A stretch of 64,000 nucleotides of DNA from Streptomyces roseofulvus (GTDB lineage: Bacteria > Actinomycetota > Actinomycetes > Streptomycetales > Streptomycetaceae): the NCBI RefSeq assembly GCF_039534915.1, contig NZ_BAAAWE010000001.1, positions 5,704,001-5,768,000 of the forward strand, written 5' to 3'. A program made the translations under genes and the position numbers. Positions 1 through 7,684 of this stretch are shown piece after piece (positions within the stretch are counted from its first letter, which is position 1; the number at the start of each line of letters is the position of its first letter). The notes under the pieces are model-generated. The model ran no database searches. It was not told where the DNA came from and saw nothing but the letters and a program-made list of their open reading frames with translations.

Positions 1-5
1 CCCTC

Positions 6-1025
6 ATGACTTCGTACCGCATGCCCGCCGAGTGGACCCCGCACGAGCGGACCTGGATGGCCTGGCCGAGCCCCAACGCCACCTTCACCGACGACGCCGA
101 GCTCGCCGAGGCCCGCGAGGCATGGGCCTCCGTCGCCCGGGCCGTCCGCCGCTTCGAGCCGGTGACGATGGTCGTCGCCCCCGGCGACGCGGAGGGCGCC
201 CGCGCGCTCCTCGGCGACGGCGTCGCGCTGATCGAGCGGGAGCTCGACGACGCCTGGATGCGCGACATCGGCCCCACCTTCGTCACCGACGGCACCTCCC
301 TGGCCGCCGTGGACTGGGTGTTCAACGGCTGGGGCGCCCAGGACTGGGCGAGCTGGGAGCACGACTCCAAGATCGCCCGCCACGTCGCGGACGCGGCGGG
401 GGTACGCGTGCTGAGCAGCGCCCTGGTGAACGAGGGCGGCGGCCTCCACGTCGACGGCGAGGGCACCGTCCTCCTCACCGACACCGTCCAGCTCGGCTCC
501 GGCCGCAACCCCGAGTGGACCCGCGAGCAGGTCGAGCGGGAGATCCACGCCAAGCTCGGCACCACCAAGGCGATCTGGCTGCCGCACGGCCTGGCCGGCG
601 ACTACGGCATGTACGGCACCCAGGGCCACGTCGACATCGTCGCCGCCTTCGCCCGCCCCGGCACCGTCCTCGTCCACAGCCAGCAGGACCCGAACCACCC
701 GGACTACGCCCGCTCCCGGCTGTACGTGGACATCCTCCGCGCCCAGACCGACGCCCAGGGCCGCCCCCTGGAGGTCATCGAGGTCCCCGCCCCCACCGTC
801 CTCAAGGACGAGGAGGGCGACTGGGTCGACTACTCCTACATCAACCACTACCTGTGCAACGGCGCCGTGATCCTCTGCGCCTTCGACGACCCGCACGACG
901 AGCTCGCCGCCGAGATCTTCCGCCGCCTCTTCCCGGACCGCGAGGTCGTCCTCGTCGACGCCCGGACGATCTTCGCGGCGGGCGGCGGCATCCACTGCAT
1001 CACCCAGCAGCAGCCCGCGGTGTAG
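6..1025 (+). CDS. aguA: Agmatine deiminase (agmatine iminohydrolase)
   Basis: The 339-residue product looks like a full-length cytosolic agmatine deiminase (peptidyl-arginine deiminase fold), which converts agmatine to N-carbamoylputrescine and ammonia on the route to putrescine. The N-terminus reads MPAEWTPHERTWMAWPSP, typical of the family. WMRDIGPTF near residue 83 and NEGGGLHVDG near residue 140 carry the acidic substrate ligands. GGGIHCITQQQP at the C-terminus holds the expected catalytic cysteine near residue 330. The ATG at base 6 is used; only five bases precede it in the window, so its promoter and RBS cannot be judged. A TetR gene follows after 9 bases and is probably co-transcribed. 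The assignment is by family pattern; substrate is not proven. Confidence 0.9.
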   Translation: MTSYRMPAEWTPHERTWMAWPSPNATFTDDAELAEAREAWASVARAVRRFEPVTMVVAPGDAEGARALLGDGVALIERELDDAWMRDIGPTFVTDGTSLAAVDWVFNGWGAQDWASWEHDSKIARHVADAAGVRVLSSALVNEGGGLHVDGEGTVLLTDTVQLGSGRNPEWTREQVEREIHAKLGTTKAIWLPHGLAGDYGMYGTQGHVDIVAAFARPGTVLVHSQQDPNHPDYARSRLYVDILRAQTDAQGRPLEVIEVPAPTVLKDEEGDWVDYSYINHYLCNGAVILCAFDDPHDELAAEIFRRLFPDREVVLVDARTIFAAGGGIHCITQQQPAV

Positions 1026-1034
1026 AACGTACGA

Positions 1035-1691
1035 GTGAGTCAGAGCAGCAGCCCGTCCCCCGCCCCCCGCCGCCGCAACCAGGCCGCCCCGCCCCGCGAG
1101 GAGGTCTTCTCGGCGGCGATGGACACCGTCGCCGAGCGCGGGCTCGACGGGCTCACCATGGCCGGGCTCGGGCGGCAGGTCGGGATGAGCAGCGGCCACC
1201 TCCTCTACTACTTCCGCACCAAGGACGAACTGCTGCTCCAGACCCTGGAGTGGAGCGAGGGGCGGCTCGGGGCCGAGCGGGGCGCGCTGCTCTCCCGGCC
1301 CGGCACCTGCCGCGAGCGGCTCGACGGGTACGTCGACGTGTACGTGCCCGACGGGCCGCGCGACCCGCACTGGACGCTCTGGCTGGAGGTCTGGAACCGC
1401 TCGCAGAACGCCGACGCGGACGCCCGCGCCCGGCAGGCCGCCATCGAGGGCGCCTGGCACCGGGACCTGGTCGCGATCCTCGCCGAGGGCGTCTCGCGCG
1501 GCGAGTTCCGGCCCGTGGACCCGGACCGCTTCGCCACCCGGATGCGCGCCCTCCTCGACGGCTACAGCGTGCACGTCGCGGTCGGCCTGCCCGGCACCGG
1601 CCGGGCCGAGGTCCTCGCCCAGGTGCGGGAGTTCGTCGACGAGACCCTCGTGCCCCCGGCGCCGGACCCGGACGCGTATTCCGCATCGTGA
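1035..1691 (+). CDS. TetR family transcriptional regulator
   Basis: The product is a 218-residue one-component repressor. After a short basic Ser/Pro/Arg-rich tail, residues about 20-65 form the TetR helix-turn-helix: EEVFSAAMDTVAERGLDGLT, then GLGRQVGMSSGHLLYYFRTK, with the usual LLYYFRTKDELL ending. The C-terminal two thirds are helical and variable, as expected for the ligand-binding and dimer domain; the ligand cannot be read from sequence. The start is a GTG lying 9 bases after the agmatine deiminase stop, so the two genes probably form one transcript, and regulation of polyamine or agmatine breakdown is a reasonable inference. Confidence 0.85.
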   Translation: MSQSSSPSPAPRRRNQAAPPREEVFSAAMDTVAERGLDGLTMAGLGRQVGMSSGHLLYYFRTKDELLLQTLEWSEGRLGAERGALLSRPGTCRERLDGYVDVYVPDGPRDPHWTLWLEVWNRSQNADADARARQAAIEGAWHRDLVAILAEGVSRGEFRPVDPDRFATRMRALLDGYSVHVAVGLPGTGRAEVLAQVREFVDETLVPPAPDPDAYSAS

Positions 1692-1734
1692 GATCCGGGT
1701 CCGTGGACGCACGGGCCTGTGGCACACTGCGGAC

Positions 1735-1791
1735 GTGCTCGCTACCACGATGATTATCGGCAGCAGCGCGCCGGTCCGCAGTGACCGCTGA
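1735..1791 (+). CDS. Putative isoleucine-containing leader peptide of cimA
   Basis: A short reading frame lies between the TetR gene and cimA. From GTG 1735 it encodes about 18 residues, MLATTMIIGSSAPVRSDR; from the internal ATG at 1750 it encodes 13. It contains adjacent isoleucine codons ATT (1753) and ATC (1756). ATT is a very rare isoleucine codon in such GC-rich genomes. The frame ends 54 bases before a rho-independent terminator that precedes citramalate synthase, an isoleucine-pathway enzyme. This is the layout of a ribosome-mediated attenuator. No clear Shine-Dalgarno precedes either start; a CACACT hexamer at 1723-1728 could be a -10 box giving a leaderless transcript starting at the GTG. 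Translation is inferred only. Confidence 0.5.
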   Translation: MLATTMIIGSSAPVRSDR

Positions 1792-1845
1792 ACCGCGACA
1801 CGACCCCCCGCGGCAGTGGACATCGTGCCCCAGACCCGCGCGCAG

Positions 1846-1872
1846 ACCTCTCGCACCCGCGAGGGGTTTTTT
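1846..1872 (+). terminator. Rho-independent terminator (attenuator) upstream of cimA
   Basis: A 9-bp stem (bases 1846-1854 with 1859-1867, one G-U pair, loop ACCC) is followed by a run of six T (1867-1872). It lies about 100 bases before the cimA start and downstream of the Ile-codon leader. It cannot be the TetR terminator alone without also blocking cimA, which suits attenuation. Confidence 0.65.
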
Positions 1873-1974
1873 CGTTTTCCGGCCCCACCTCGGCCGGAGA
1901 CGGACGACGCGTGAGAATGGGGGCAAGTGGATCCATACCTTCCGGAGCCACATCCGACAGGAGCCATCACAGCC

Positions 1975-3591
1975 ATGACCACGGAGAACGCCGAGGGCTC
2001 GCGCCCCGACGACGGCTTTCACGTCTTCGACACCACCCTGCGCGACGGAGCGCAGCGCGAGGGCATCAACCTCACCGTCGCGGACAAGCTGACCATCGCC
2101 CGGCACCTCGACGAGTTCGGCGTCGGCTTCATCGAGGGCGGCTGGCCCGGCGCGAACCCGCGGGACACCGAGTTCTTCGCCCGCGCCCGCCAGGAGATCG
2201 ACTTCCGGCACGCGCAGCTCGTCGCCTTCGGCGCCACCCGCAGGGCCGGCGGCACCGCCGCCGACGACCCGCAGGTCAAGGCGCTGCTCGACTCCGGCGC
2301 CCCGGTGATCACCCTGGTGGCCAAGTCCCACGACCGGCACGTCGAGCTGGCCCTGCGCACCACCCTCGACGAGAACCTGGAGATGGTCCGCGACACCGTC
2401 TCCCACCTGGTCGCCCAGGGCCGCCGCGTCTTCGTCGACTGCGAGCACTTCTTCGACGGCTACAAGGCGAACCCGGACTACGCCAAGGCCGTGGTCCGCG
2501 CCGCGCACGAGGCCGGCGCCGACGTCGTCATCCTCTGCGACACCAACGGCGGCATGCTCCCCGCCCAGATCCAGGCCGTCGTCGCCACCGTCCTCGCCGA
2601 CACCGGCGCCCGGCTCGGCATCCACGCCCAGGACGACACCGGCTGTGCCGTCGCCAACACCCTCGCCGCCGTCGACGCGGGCGCCACCCACGTCCAGTGC
2701 ACGGCGAACGGCTACGGCGAGCGGGTCGGCAACGCCAACCTCTTCCCGGTCGTCGCCGCCCTGGAGCTCAAGTACGGCAAGAGGGTGCTGCCCGCCGGCG
2801 CCCTCGCCGAGATGACGCGGATCTCGCACGCCATCGCCGAGGTCGTCAACCTCACCCCCTCCACCCACCAGCCGTACGTCGGCGTCTCCGCCTTCGCCCA
2901 CAAGGCCGGACTGCACGCCTCCGCCATCAAGGTCGACCCCGACCTCTACCAGCACATCGACCCCGAGCTGGTCGGCAACACCATGCGGATGCTCGTCTCC
3001 GACATGGCCGGACGCGCCTCCATCGAGCTCAAGGGCAAGGAGCTCGGCGTCGACCTCGGCGGCGACCGCGCCCTGGTGGCCCGGGTGGTCGAGCGGGTCA
3101 AGGAGCGCGAGCTCCAGGGCTACACGTACGAGGCCGCCGACGCCTCCTTCGAGCTGCTGCTCCGCGCCGAGGCCGAGGGCCGGGCGCGCCGCTACTTCCG
3201 CACCGAGTCCTGGCGGGCGATCACCGAGAACCGCCCCGACGGCACCCACGCCAACGAGGCCACGGTCAAGCTGTGGGCCAAGGGCGAGCGGATGCTGGCC
3301 ACCGCCGAGGGCAACGGCCCGGTCAACGCCCTCGACCGCGCCCTGCGGGTCGCCCTGGAGCGGATCTACCCGCAGCTCGCCAAGTTCGAGCTGGTCGACT
3401 ACAAGGTCCGCATCCTCGAAGGCCGGCACGGCACCGAGTCCACCACCCGCGTCCTCGTCACCACCAGCGACGGCAACGCCGAGTGGGCCACGGTCGGCGT
3501 CGGCGAGAACGTGATCGCCGCCTCCTGGCAGGCCCTGGAGGACGCCTTCACCTACGGGCTGCTGCGGGCGGGGGTCGACCCCGCCGAGTGA
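1975..3591 (+). CDS. cimA: Citramalate synthase (2-isopropylmalate synthase family)
   Basis: The 538-residue protein belongs to the CimA/LeuA superfamily. It would condense acetyl-CoA with pyruvate to (R)-citramalate, the threonine-independent entry to 2-oxobutyrate and isoleucine. The HMGL-like TIM barrel starts with FHVFDTTLRDGAQREGINLT, carrying the conserved R-D metal and substrate residues. A second signature, GIHAQDDTGCAVANT, provides the HxH-like metal region. The C-terminal LeuA dimer/allosteric domain covers roughly residues 400-530 (VDYKVRILEGRHGTESTTRV). CimA rather than LeuA is supported by the short N-terminus and the length near 530. The start is ATG 1975, with AGGAG at 1959-1963; an upstream in-frame GTG at 1927 lacks a good RBS. 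A leader peptide and terminator precede the gene, pointing to amino-acid-dependent attenuation. Confidence 0.9.
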   Translation: MTTENAEGSRPDDGFHVFDTTLRDGAQREGINLTVADKLTIARHLDEFGVGFIEGGWPGANPRDTEFFARARQEIDFRHAQLVAFGATRRAGGTAADDPQVKALLDSGAPVITLVAKSHDRHVELALRTTLDENLEMVRDTVSHLVAQGRRVFVDCEHFFDGYKANPDYAKAVVRAAHEAGADVVILCDTNGGMLPAQIQAVVATVLADTGARLGIHAQDDTGCAVANTLAAVDAGATHVQCTANGYGERVGNANLFPVVAALELKYGKRVLPAGALAEMTRISHAIAEVVNLTPSTHQPYVGVSAFAHKAGLHASAIKVDPDLYQHIDPELVGNTMRMLVSDMAGRASIELKGKELGVDLGGDRALVARVVERVKERELQGYTYEAADASFELLLRAEAEGRARRYFRTESWRAITENRPDGTHANEATVKLWAKGERMLATAEGNGPVNALDRALRVALERIYPQLAKFELVDYKVRILEGRHGTESTTRVLVTTSDGNAEWATVGVGENVIAASWQALEDAFTYGLLRAGVDPAE

Positions 3592-3616
3592 GACCGATTT
3601 CCGCCCGGTATGTCTA

Positions 3617-3644
3617 GTTCGATCCCCTTCGGGTAATTTCGAAC
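3617..3644 (+). promoter_or_regulatory. Inverted repeat and -10-like box directly before the 3646 gene
   Basis: GTTCGA (3617-3622) and TCGAAC (3639-3644) form a 6-bp inverted repeat. The hexamer TAATTT (3634-3639) fits a -10 box and ends six bases before the ATG at 3646. No Shine-Dalgarno is visible, so the transcript may be leaderless. Confidence 0.4.
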
Positions 3645-3645
3645 C

Positions 3646-4998
3646 ATGAGGACCAGGGCGATTTCGGTGTGGCCGGCCCTCGCCGGGCTGGTGCTCCTGC
3701 TGCTCCTGGCCCTGGCTCCCGCCTCGGCGGGCGCCAGGGCCACCGGCGTCCCGGACGCGGGCGCGGCCCTGAGACAGGGCCCGGTCTACGTCGACCCGGG
3801 CGCCGCCGACCAGCTCTCGACGGCCGACGCGGCCGCCCTCGCGCAGCGGATCGAGGACGCCGACAAGCCCCTCTTCGTGGCGGTGCTGCCGGAGGGCGCG
3901 GAGTACCCGCCGCAGGGGCTCATCGACAACCTGCGCGAGCAGACCGGCCTCGCCGGGGTGTACGCGGTGCGGCTCGGCGACCGGTTCGACGCCAAGGCCG
4001 ACGCCCGGGTGCTGTCGGCCGGCGCGGTGGAGAACATGGTCGCCGCCGTCGCCCGGCCCGGCACCGACGCCGCCACCCAGCTGAACGCCTTCGCCGACCA
4101 GGCCCTCCCCGCGATGCGCGGCTCCGCGCCCGCCGCCTGGCCCGGCGGCGCCGCGGAGGACTCCGGCGTCCCGGTCGCCGGCCTCGTCACCCTGGGCGCG
4201 GTCGCCGCCGTCGGCGGCACCGCCGCCTACGCCGTGGTCCGCGGCCGGCGGAAGCGGAAGGAGGCGGAGGAGCGGGCCGCCCTGGAGAAGCTCCGGGTCG
4301 TCGTCGACGAGGACATCACCGCCTTCGGCGAGGAGCTGGAACGGCTCGACTTCCACCCGGCCGAGCGCGGCGCCGACGAGGCGATGCGCGCGGACTACGA
4401 ACGGGCCCTGGACTCCTACGACCGGGCGAAGTCGCTGATGGGCTCCGCGACCCGGCCGCACGACGTCCGGGGCGTGACCGAGGCGCTGGACGAGGGCCGC
4501 TACGCGCTGGCGGTGCTCGACGCCCGCCGCGCCTCCCGTCCGCTGCCCGAGCGCCGGCCCCCGTGCTTCTTCGACCCGCGCCACGGCCCGTCCACCGAGG
4601 ACCGCACCTGGACCCCGGTCGGCGGGGCGGCCCGCGAGGTGCCGGTCTGCGCCGCCGACGCGGCCCGGCTGGACGACGGCGAGGACCCGCGGGCCCGGAC
4701 CGTCGAGACCGAGTACGGCCGCCGCCCCTACTGGGAGGCCGGGCCGGCGTACGGCCCCTGGGCCGGCGGCTACTTCGGCGGCGGCCTGCTGCCCGGCCTG
4801 CTGATGGGCACCCTCCTCGGCTCCGCCCTCTCCACCCCCGCCTACGCCTCCGAGTACGGCGGTCCCGACTTCCAGGGCGACGAGGGCGGCGACTTCGGCG
4901 GGGGCGGGGACTTCGGAGGGGACTTCGGCGGCGGCGACTTCGGGGGTGGCGGGGACTTCGGCGGCGGGGGCGGCTTCGACGGCGGCGGAGGCTTCTGA
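3646..4998 (+). CDS. Membrane protein with signal peptide and Gly/Asp-rich tail
   Basis: I do not recognise a named family for this 450-residue protein. Residues 1-33 form a signal peptide (LVLLLLLALAPASA). An extracytoplasmic region of about 140 residues follows. A single transmembrane helix lies at about 175-199 (VAGLVTLGAVAAVGGTAAYA), then a basic stop-transfer (RRKRK) and a cytoplasmic segment with coiled-coil-like Glu/Leu-rich helices near 205-300. The last 50 residues are almost only Gly, Asp and Phe in GGGDFGG repeats, recalling the Gly-rich tails of TPM-domain (YgcG-type) membrane proteins. The extracytoplasmic part (ADKPLFVAVLPEGAEYPPQG) is compatible with a degenerate TPM-like fold; this is inference. 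The start at ATG 3646 sits just after a -10-like TAATTT. Confidence 0.8.
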   Translation: MRTRAISVWPALAGLVLLLLLALAPASAGARATGVPDAGAALRQGPVYVDPGAADQLSTADAAALAQRIEDADKPLFVAVLPEGAEYPPQGLIDNLREQTGLAGVYAVRLGDRFDAKADARVLSAGAVENMVAAVARPGTDAATQLNAFADQALPAMRGSAPAAWPGGAAEDSGVPVAGLVTLGAVAAVGGTAAYAVVRGRRKRKEAEERAALEKLRVVVDEDITAFGEELERLDFHPAERGADEAMRADYERALDSYDRAKSLMGSATRPHDVRGVTEALDEGRYALAVLDARRASRPLPERRPPCFFDPRHGPSTEDRTWTPVGGAAREVPVCAADAARLDDGEDPRARTVETEYGRRPYWEAGPAYGPWAGGYFGGGLLPGLLMGTLLGSALSTPAYASEYGGPDFQGDEGGDFGGGGDFGGDFGGGDFGGGGDFGGGGGFDGGGGF

Positions 4999-5017
4999 CC
5001 GCCGGGCTCCGCCCGGT
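4992..5017. terminator. Bidirectional hairpin between convergent genes
   Basis: CCGGGC (4999-5004) pairs with GCCCGG (5008-5013), flanked by CTGA/TCAG, in the 18-base gap between two convergent stop codons. No T-run is present. Confidence 0.4.
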
Positions 5018-6126
5018 CAGACCAGCGGCTTCACCGACATCAGCAGGTGCCGGTGGCGGCCGTCGTCGCCGTCGGTCAGCAGGGCACGCTGGCCCGGCCC
5101 CAGCAGGTGGAGCCGTACGTCGTCGGCGGTGAACCGGTCCAGGGCGTCCAGCAGATAGCCCGGGTTGAAGGCGACCGTCATCTCCTGCGCCCCGTCGAGG
5201 GCGGCGGGCAGCCGCTGGGAGGCGACGTCGTCCTCGTACCCCGCCCGGAGCCGGAGCGCCGTCCCGTCGAAGGCCAGCTGGACCGGGCTGTCGCCCTCGG
5301 CGACGACGGAGACCCGCTTCACCGCCTCGACGAGCGCGGCCCGGCCGGTGACCGCGACGGCGTGGTCGCCGAGGGCGAACAGCTTGTCGTGGCGGGGGAG
5401 CCGGCCGTCGAGCAGCCGGGTGGTGGCGCGCAGCCCGGCCCGCTCGAAGCCGAGGGAGTGCGCGTCCAGGCCGATCCTGGCCCGCCCGCCGGCCGCGAGC
5501 GAGCGGGCGGTCTCGGCGAGGCGGCGGGCCGGGACCACGACGTCGGCCGGTTCGGCGGGGGCGGCGGCGGGGTCGGGGTACCACTCCAGGGTGCGGACCG
5601 CGTACCGGTAGCGGTCCGTGGCGGCCAGGGTCATCTCCGGGCCGTCCAGCGCGAGCCGTATCCCGGTGAGGACCGGCAGCGCGTCGTCCCGCCCGGCCGC
5701 CGCCGCGACCTGGGCCACCGCCTCCGCGAAGGCGTCCCCGTCGACCTCGCCGAGGACCGGCGGCAGCGCCGGGGCGGCCGGATGGGCGTCGAGCGGCAGC
5801 AGCGAGAGGCCGAAGCGGACGTCGCCGGAGGAGACCGAGAGCCGGGGGCCCTCGACGGCGAGGGCGGTCCGGCCGCGCGGCAGCACCTTGCAGATGTCGA
5901 GCAGGCGCCGGCCGAGCACCAGGACGCGGCCGGGCGTCACCGTCTCCGCCTCGGCCTCCACGCGCGCGGACGCCTCGTGGTCGAGCCCGAAGACGCTCAG
6001 CCGGCCGTCCTCGCCGGCCTCCAGGAGCAGCCCGCCGAGGACGGGCAGGGGGGAGCGGGCGGGCAGGACGCGGGCGGCCCGCCCGACGGCTTCGGTCAGC
6101 ACGGCACTGTCGATGTGGATCTCCAT
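5017..6126 (-). CDS. DNA polymerase III beta sliding-clamp paralogue (DnaN-like)
   Basis: The 369-residue product has the length and three-repeat architecture of bacterial beta clamps: MEIHIDSAVLTEAVGRAARVLPARSPLPVLGG in repeat one, LPVLTGIRLALDG in repeat two, and a C-terminal third repeat. It is not the usual dnaN beside dnaA, so it is a second, divergent copy. The C-terminus reads HLLMSVKPLV, where canonical clamps end in a motif like YLLMPVRL. The proline and arginine lining the partner-binding pocket are therefore changed, and binding of polymerase or other clamp clients may differ. ATG 6126 is chosen because it begins the conserved first strand; an upstream TTG at 6156 would add ten unsupported residues. 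It could be a specialised repair clamp or a non-replicative relic. Confidence 0.8.
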   Translation of the reverse strand: MEIHIDSAVLTEAVGRAARVLPARSPLPVLGGLLLEAGEDGRLSVFGLDHEASARVEAEAETVTPGRVLVLGRRLLDICKVLPRGRTALAVEGPRLSVSSGDVRFGLSLLPLDAHPAAPALPPVLGEVDGDAFAEAVAQVAAAAGRDDALPVLTGIRLALDGPEMTLAATDRYRYAVRTLEWYPDPAAAPAEPADVVVPARRLAETARSLAAGGRARIGLDAHSLGFERAGLRATTRLLDGRLPRHDKLFALGDHAVAVTGRAALVEAVKRVSVVAEGDSPVQLAFDGTALRLRAGYEDDVASQRLPAALDGAQEMTVAFNPGYLLDALDRFTADDVRLHLLGPGQRALLTDGDDGRHRHLLMSVKPLV

Positions 6127-6205
6127 GCCGCCGACGCTAACGACCGCCTCTGACAACGGTGCCGACCTGCGACGGGGCGGGGCGGGACGGCTCCGGACAC
6201 GCCGA

Positions 6206-6241
6206 GCGCCCGCCGTCCGCGGGGTCGCGGAGGGCGGGCGC
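6206..6241 (-). terminator. Terminator hairpin downstream of yceI
   Basis: A 9-bp outer stem (6206-6214 with 6233-6241) encloses a 6-bp inner stem (6216-6221 with 6226-6231). It lies just past the yceI stop on the minus strand. No strong T-run follows. Confidence 0.5.
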
Positions 6242-6271
6242 GCTCGTGTGCCGGGTGTCCTGCGGGGAGGG

Positions 6272-6883
6272 TCAGGCGGCGTTCTTGATGGCGGAGATGT
6301 CGAAGTTCAGCTTCACCTTGTCGCTGACCATGACACCGCCGGTCTCCAGGGCCGCGTTCCAGGTGAGGCCCCACTCGGAGCGCAGGATCTCGGCGGAGCC
6401 CTCGAAGCCGACGCGCTCGTTGCCGAAGGGGTCGGTGGCGGTGCCGTTGAACTCCAGGTCGATGGAGAGCGGCTTGGTGACGTCCTTGATGGTCAGGTCG
6501 CCGGTGATCCGGTACTTGTCGCCGCCGAGCTGCGCCGCCTCGGTGGAGCGGAAGGTCATCAGCGGGAACTGCTCGGCGTCGAAGAAGTCGCCGCCGCGCA
6601 GGTGGTTGTCGCGGTCGCCGATGCCCGTGTCGATGGAGGCGATCTTGACGTCGATGGCGGCGCTGGAGGCGGACGGGTCGCTGCCGTTCAGCTTCAGGGT
6701 GCCCTCGTGCTCGCCGAAGGAGCCGCGGACGTTGGTGACCATCGCGTGGCGGACGGTGAAGCCGATGCTGCTGTGGGCGGCGTCGATGGTGTAGTCGCCG
6801 GTCAGGGCGGCCAGGGCCGGGTCCACGGGGAGGGTGGCGGTGGTGGTGGCGGACTCGGTGTTCTTGCGGCCGAAGAGACCCAT
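6272..6883 (-). CDS. YceI family protein
   Basis: The product is a 203-residue YceI-domain protein, a lipocalin-like beta barrel that binds isoprenoid or other amphiphilic ligands. Residues about 30-200 carry the family pattern: GDYTIDAAHSSIGFTVRHAM, then VTNVRGSFGEHEGTLKLNG, HLRGGDFFDAEQFPLMTF, and a late LTIKDVTKPLSIDLEFNG. No signal peptide is seen, so the protein is probably cytoplasmic, as in many actinobacteria. The start is ATG 6883, with AAGGAG 7 bases upstream. The upstream region has three GTTGAA-type half sites that resemble MarR-family operators, suggesting repression by a regulator encoded elsewhere. Confidence 0.9.
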   Translation of the reverse strand: MGLFGRKNTESATTTATLPVDPALAALTGDYTIDAAHSSIGFTVRHAMVTNVRGSFGEHEGTLKLNGSDPSASSAAIDVKIASIDTGIGDRDNHLRGGDFFDAEQFPLMTFRSTEAAQLGGDKYRITGDLTIKDVTKPLSIDLEFNGTATDPFGNERVGFEGSAEILRSEWGLTWNAALETGGVMVSDKVKLNFDISAIKNAA

Positions 6884-6908
6884 GGCGTGCTCCTTGTCGG
6901 GGGGTGGC

Positions 6909-6975
6909 GTTGAAGTCGGTTGTTGTTGAACCTTCAACGAGAACGACTGTAACCCCATTCCGTTCAACTTTCAAC
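6909..6975 (-). promoter_or_regulatory. MarR-like operator cluster upstream of yceI
   Basis: A perfect inverted repeat GTTGAA-CC-TTCAAC spans 6925-6938. A second copy with one mismatch spans 6962-6975, centred 37 bp away. A third half site GTTGAA lies at 6909-6914. The cluster sits 25-90 bp before the yceI start, where a repressor would act. No MarR gene is adjacent. Confidence 0.5.
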
Positions 6976-7152
6976 ATCTACTCCCGAGGTTCCCCCGAAC
7001 GGCCCCGCACCGACCCCCGACGCCCTCTGGCGGACGCGCGTAGAACTGCGGCATCATCCCCCTGCGCGGCAGGCGCGGAAGCGCCCCGCGAGCACACCGG
7101 CACCACCTGCACCACCGTCCCCGTCCACGGTCCCCGGCAGGAGGCATCCCCC

Positions 7153-7662
7153 GTGAAGCTCCGCTCCGCCCTCACCGCCCTCGCCCTCGTCCTCGGCGCC
7201 CTCTTCGCCCCCGGCTTCGGCGCCCTCACCTCGGCCGGCGAGGCCCACGCCGTCACCAAGATCAGCCACTCCACCGCCACCTCGATGTTCCGGAACTCCG
7301 GCATCACCTGGTCGTCCTCCGGCGGCTGCTCCGACCGGTACAACTCCACCTGCACCTCCTTCGAGCAGCTCAACCTCGCCACCGCCCAGGGCGCCCAGAC
7401 CCTCAAGAGCGCCAGCGGCTGCGCCCTCAACATCACCGGCGGCACCGAGGTCGGCCACGCCAGTGGCACCTACTCGCACTGGAACGGCTACAAGCTGGAC
7501 TTCAGCAAGTACACGTGCCTCGGGAGCTACATCAAGAACACGTTCACCTACATCGGCCTGCGCGGCGACGGAGCCCCGCAGTGGCGCTCCGGCGCCGGCA
7601 ACGTCTACGCCGACGAGGGCAACCACTGGGACGTGACCTTCTACAACTGCGGCGGCTGCTGA
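7153..7662 (+). CDS. Small secreted protein, possibly peptidase M15-like
   Basis: The 169-residue product has a clear secretion signal (LRSALTALALVLGALFAPGF, cleavage probably after AEAHA-like GEAHA near residue 34). The mature part has six or more cysteines, suiting an exported disulfide-bonded protein. The segment YSHWNGYKLDF matches the H-x-x-G-x-x-x-D spacing of the first zinc motif in M15 D-Ala-D-Ala peptidases, and NHWDVTF near the C-terminus could supply a late histidine. The preceding GCALNITGGTEVGHASG also resembles the strand before that motif. This likeness is weak, and a non-enzymatic secreted protein is possible. The start is GTG 7153, after AGGAGGC about 9 bases upstream. Confidence 0.8.
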   Translation: MKLRSALTALALVLGALFAPGFGALTSAGEAHAVTKISHSTATSMFRNSGITWSSSGGCSDRYNSTCTSFEQLNLATAQGAQTLKSASGCALNITGGTEVGHASGTYSHWNGYKLDFSKYTCLGSYIKNTFTYIGLRGDGAPQWRSGAGNVYADEGNHWDVTFYNCGGC

Positions 7663-7684
7663 ACCGCCCGCCCCGTCGGGCGCG

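Noticed and set aside
1153..4584. A 1,143-codon open frame on the minus strand, antisense to the TetR gene, cimA and the 3646 gene
   Set aside because: It spans three genes with clear families on the other strand, has no domain, and shows the Arg/Gly/Pro-rich composition typical of antisense frames in high-GC DNA.
4870..4995. Direct GGCGACTTCGG-type repeats
   Set aside because: They are in frame and encode the Gly/Asp/Phe tail of a membrane protein; no independent element is indicated.
6127..6156. An upstream TTG start for the DnaN-like gene
   Set aside because: The ten extra residues are not clamp-like, and the ATG at 6126 begins the conserved first strand.
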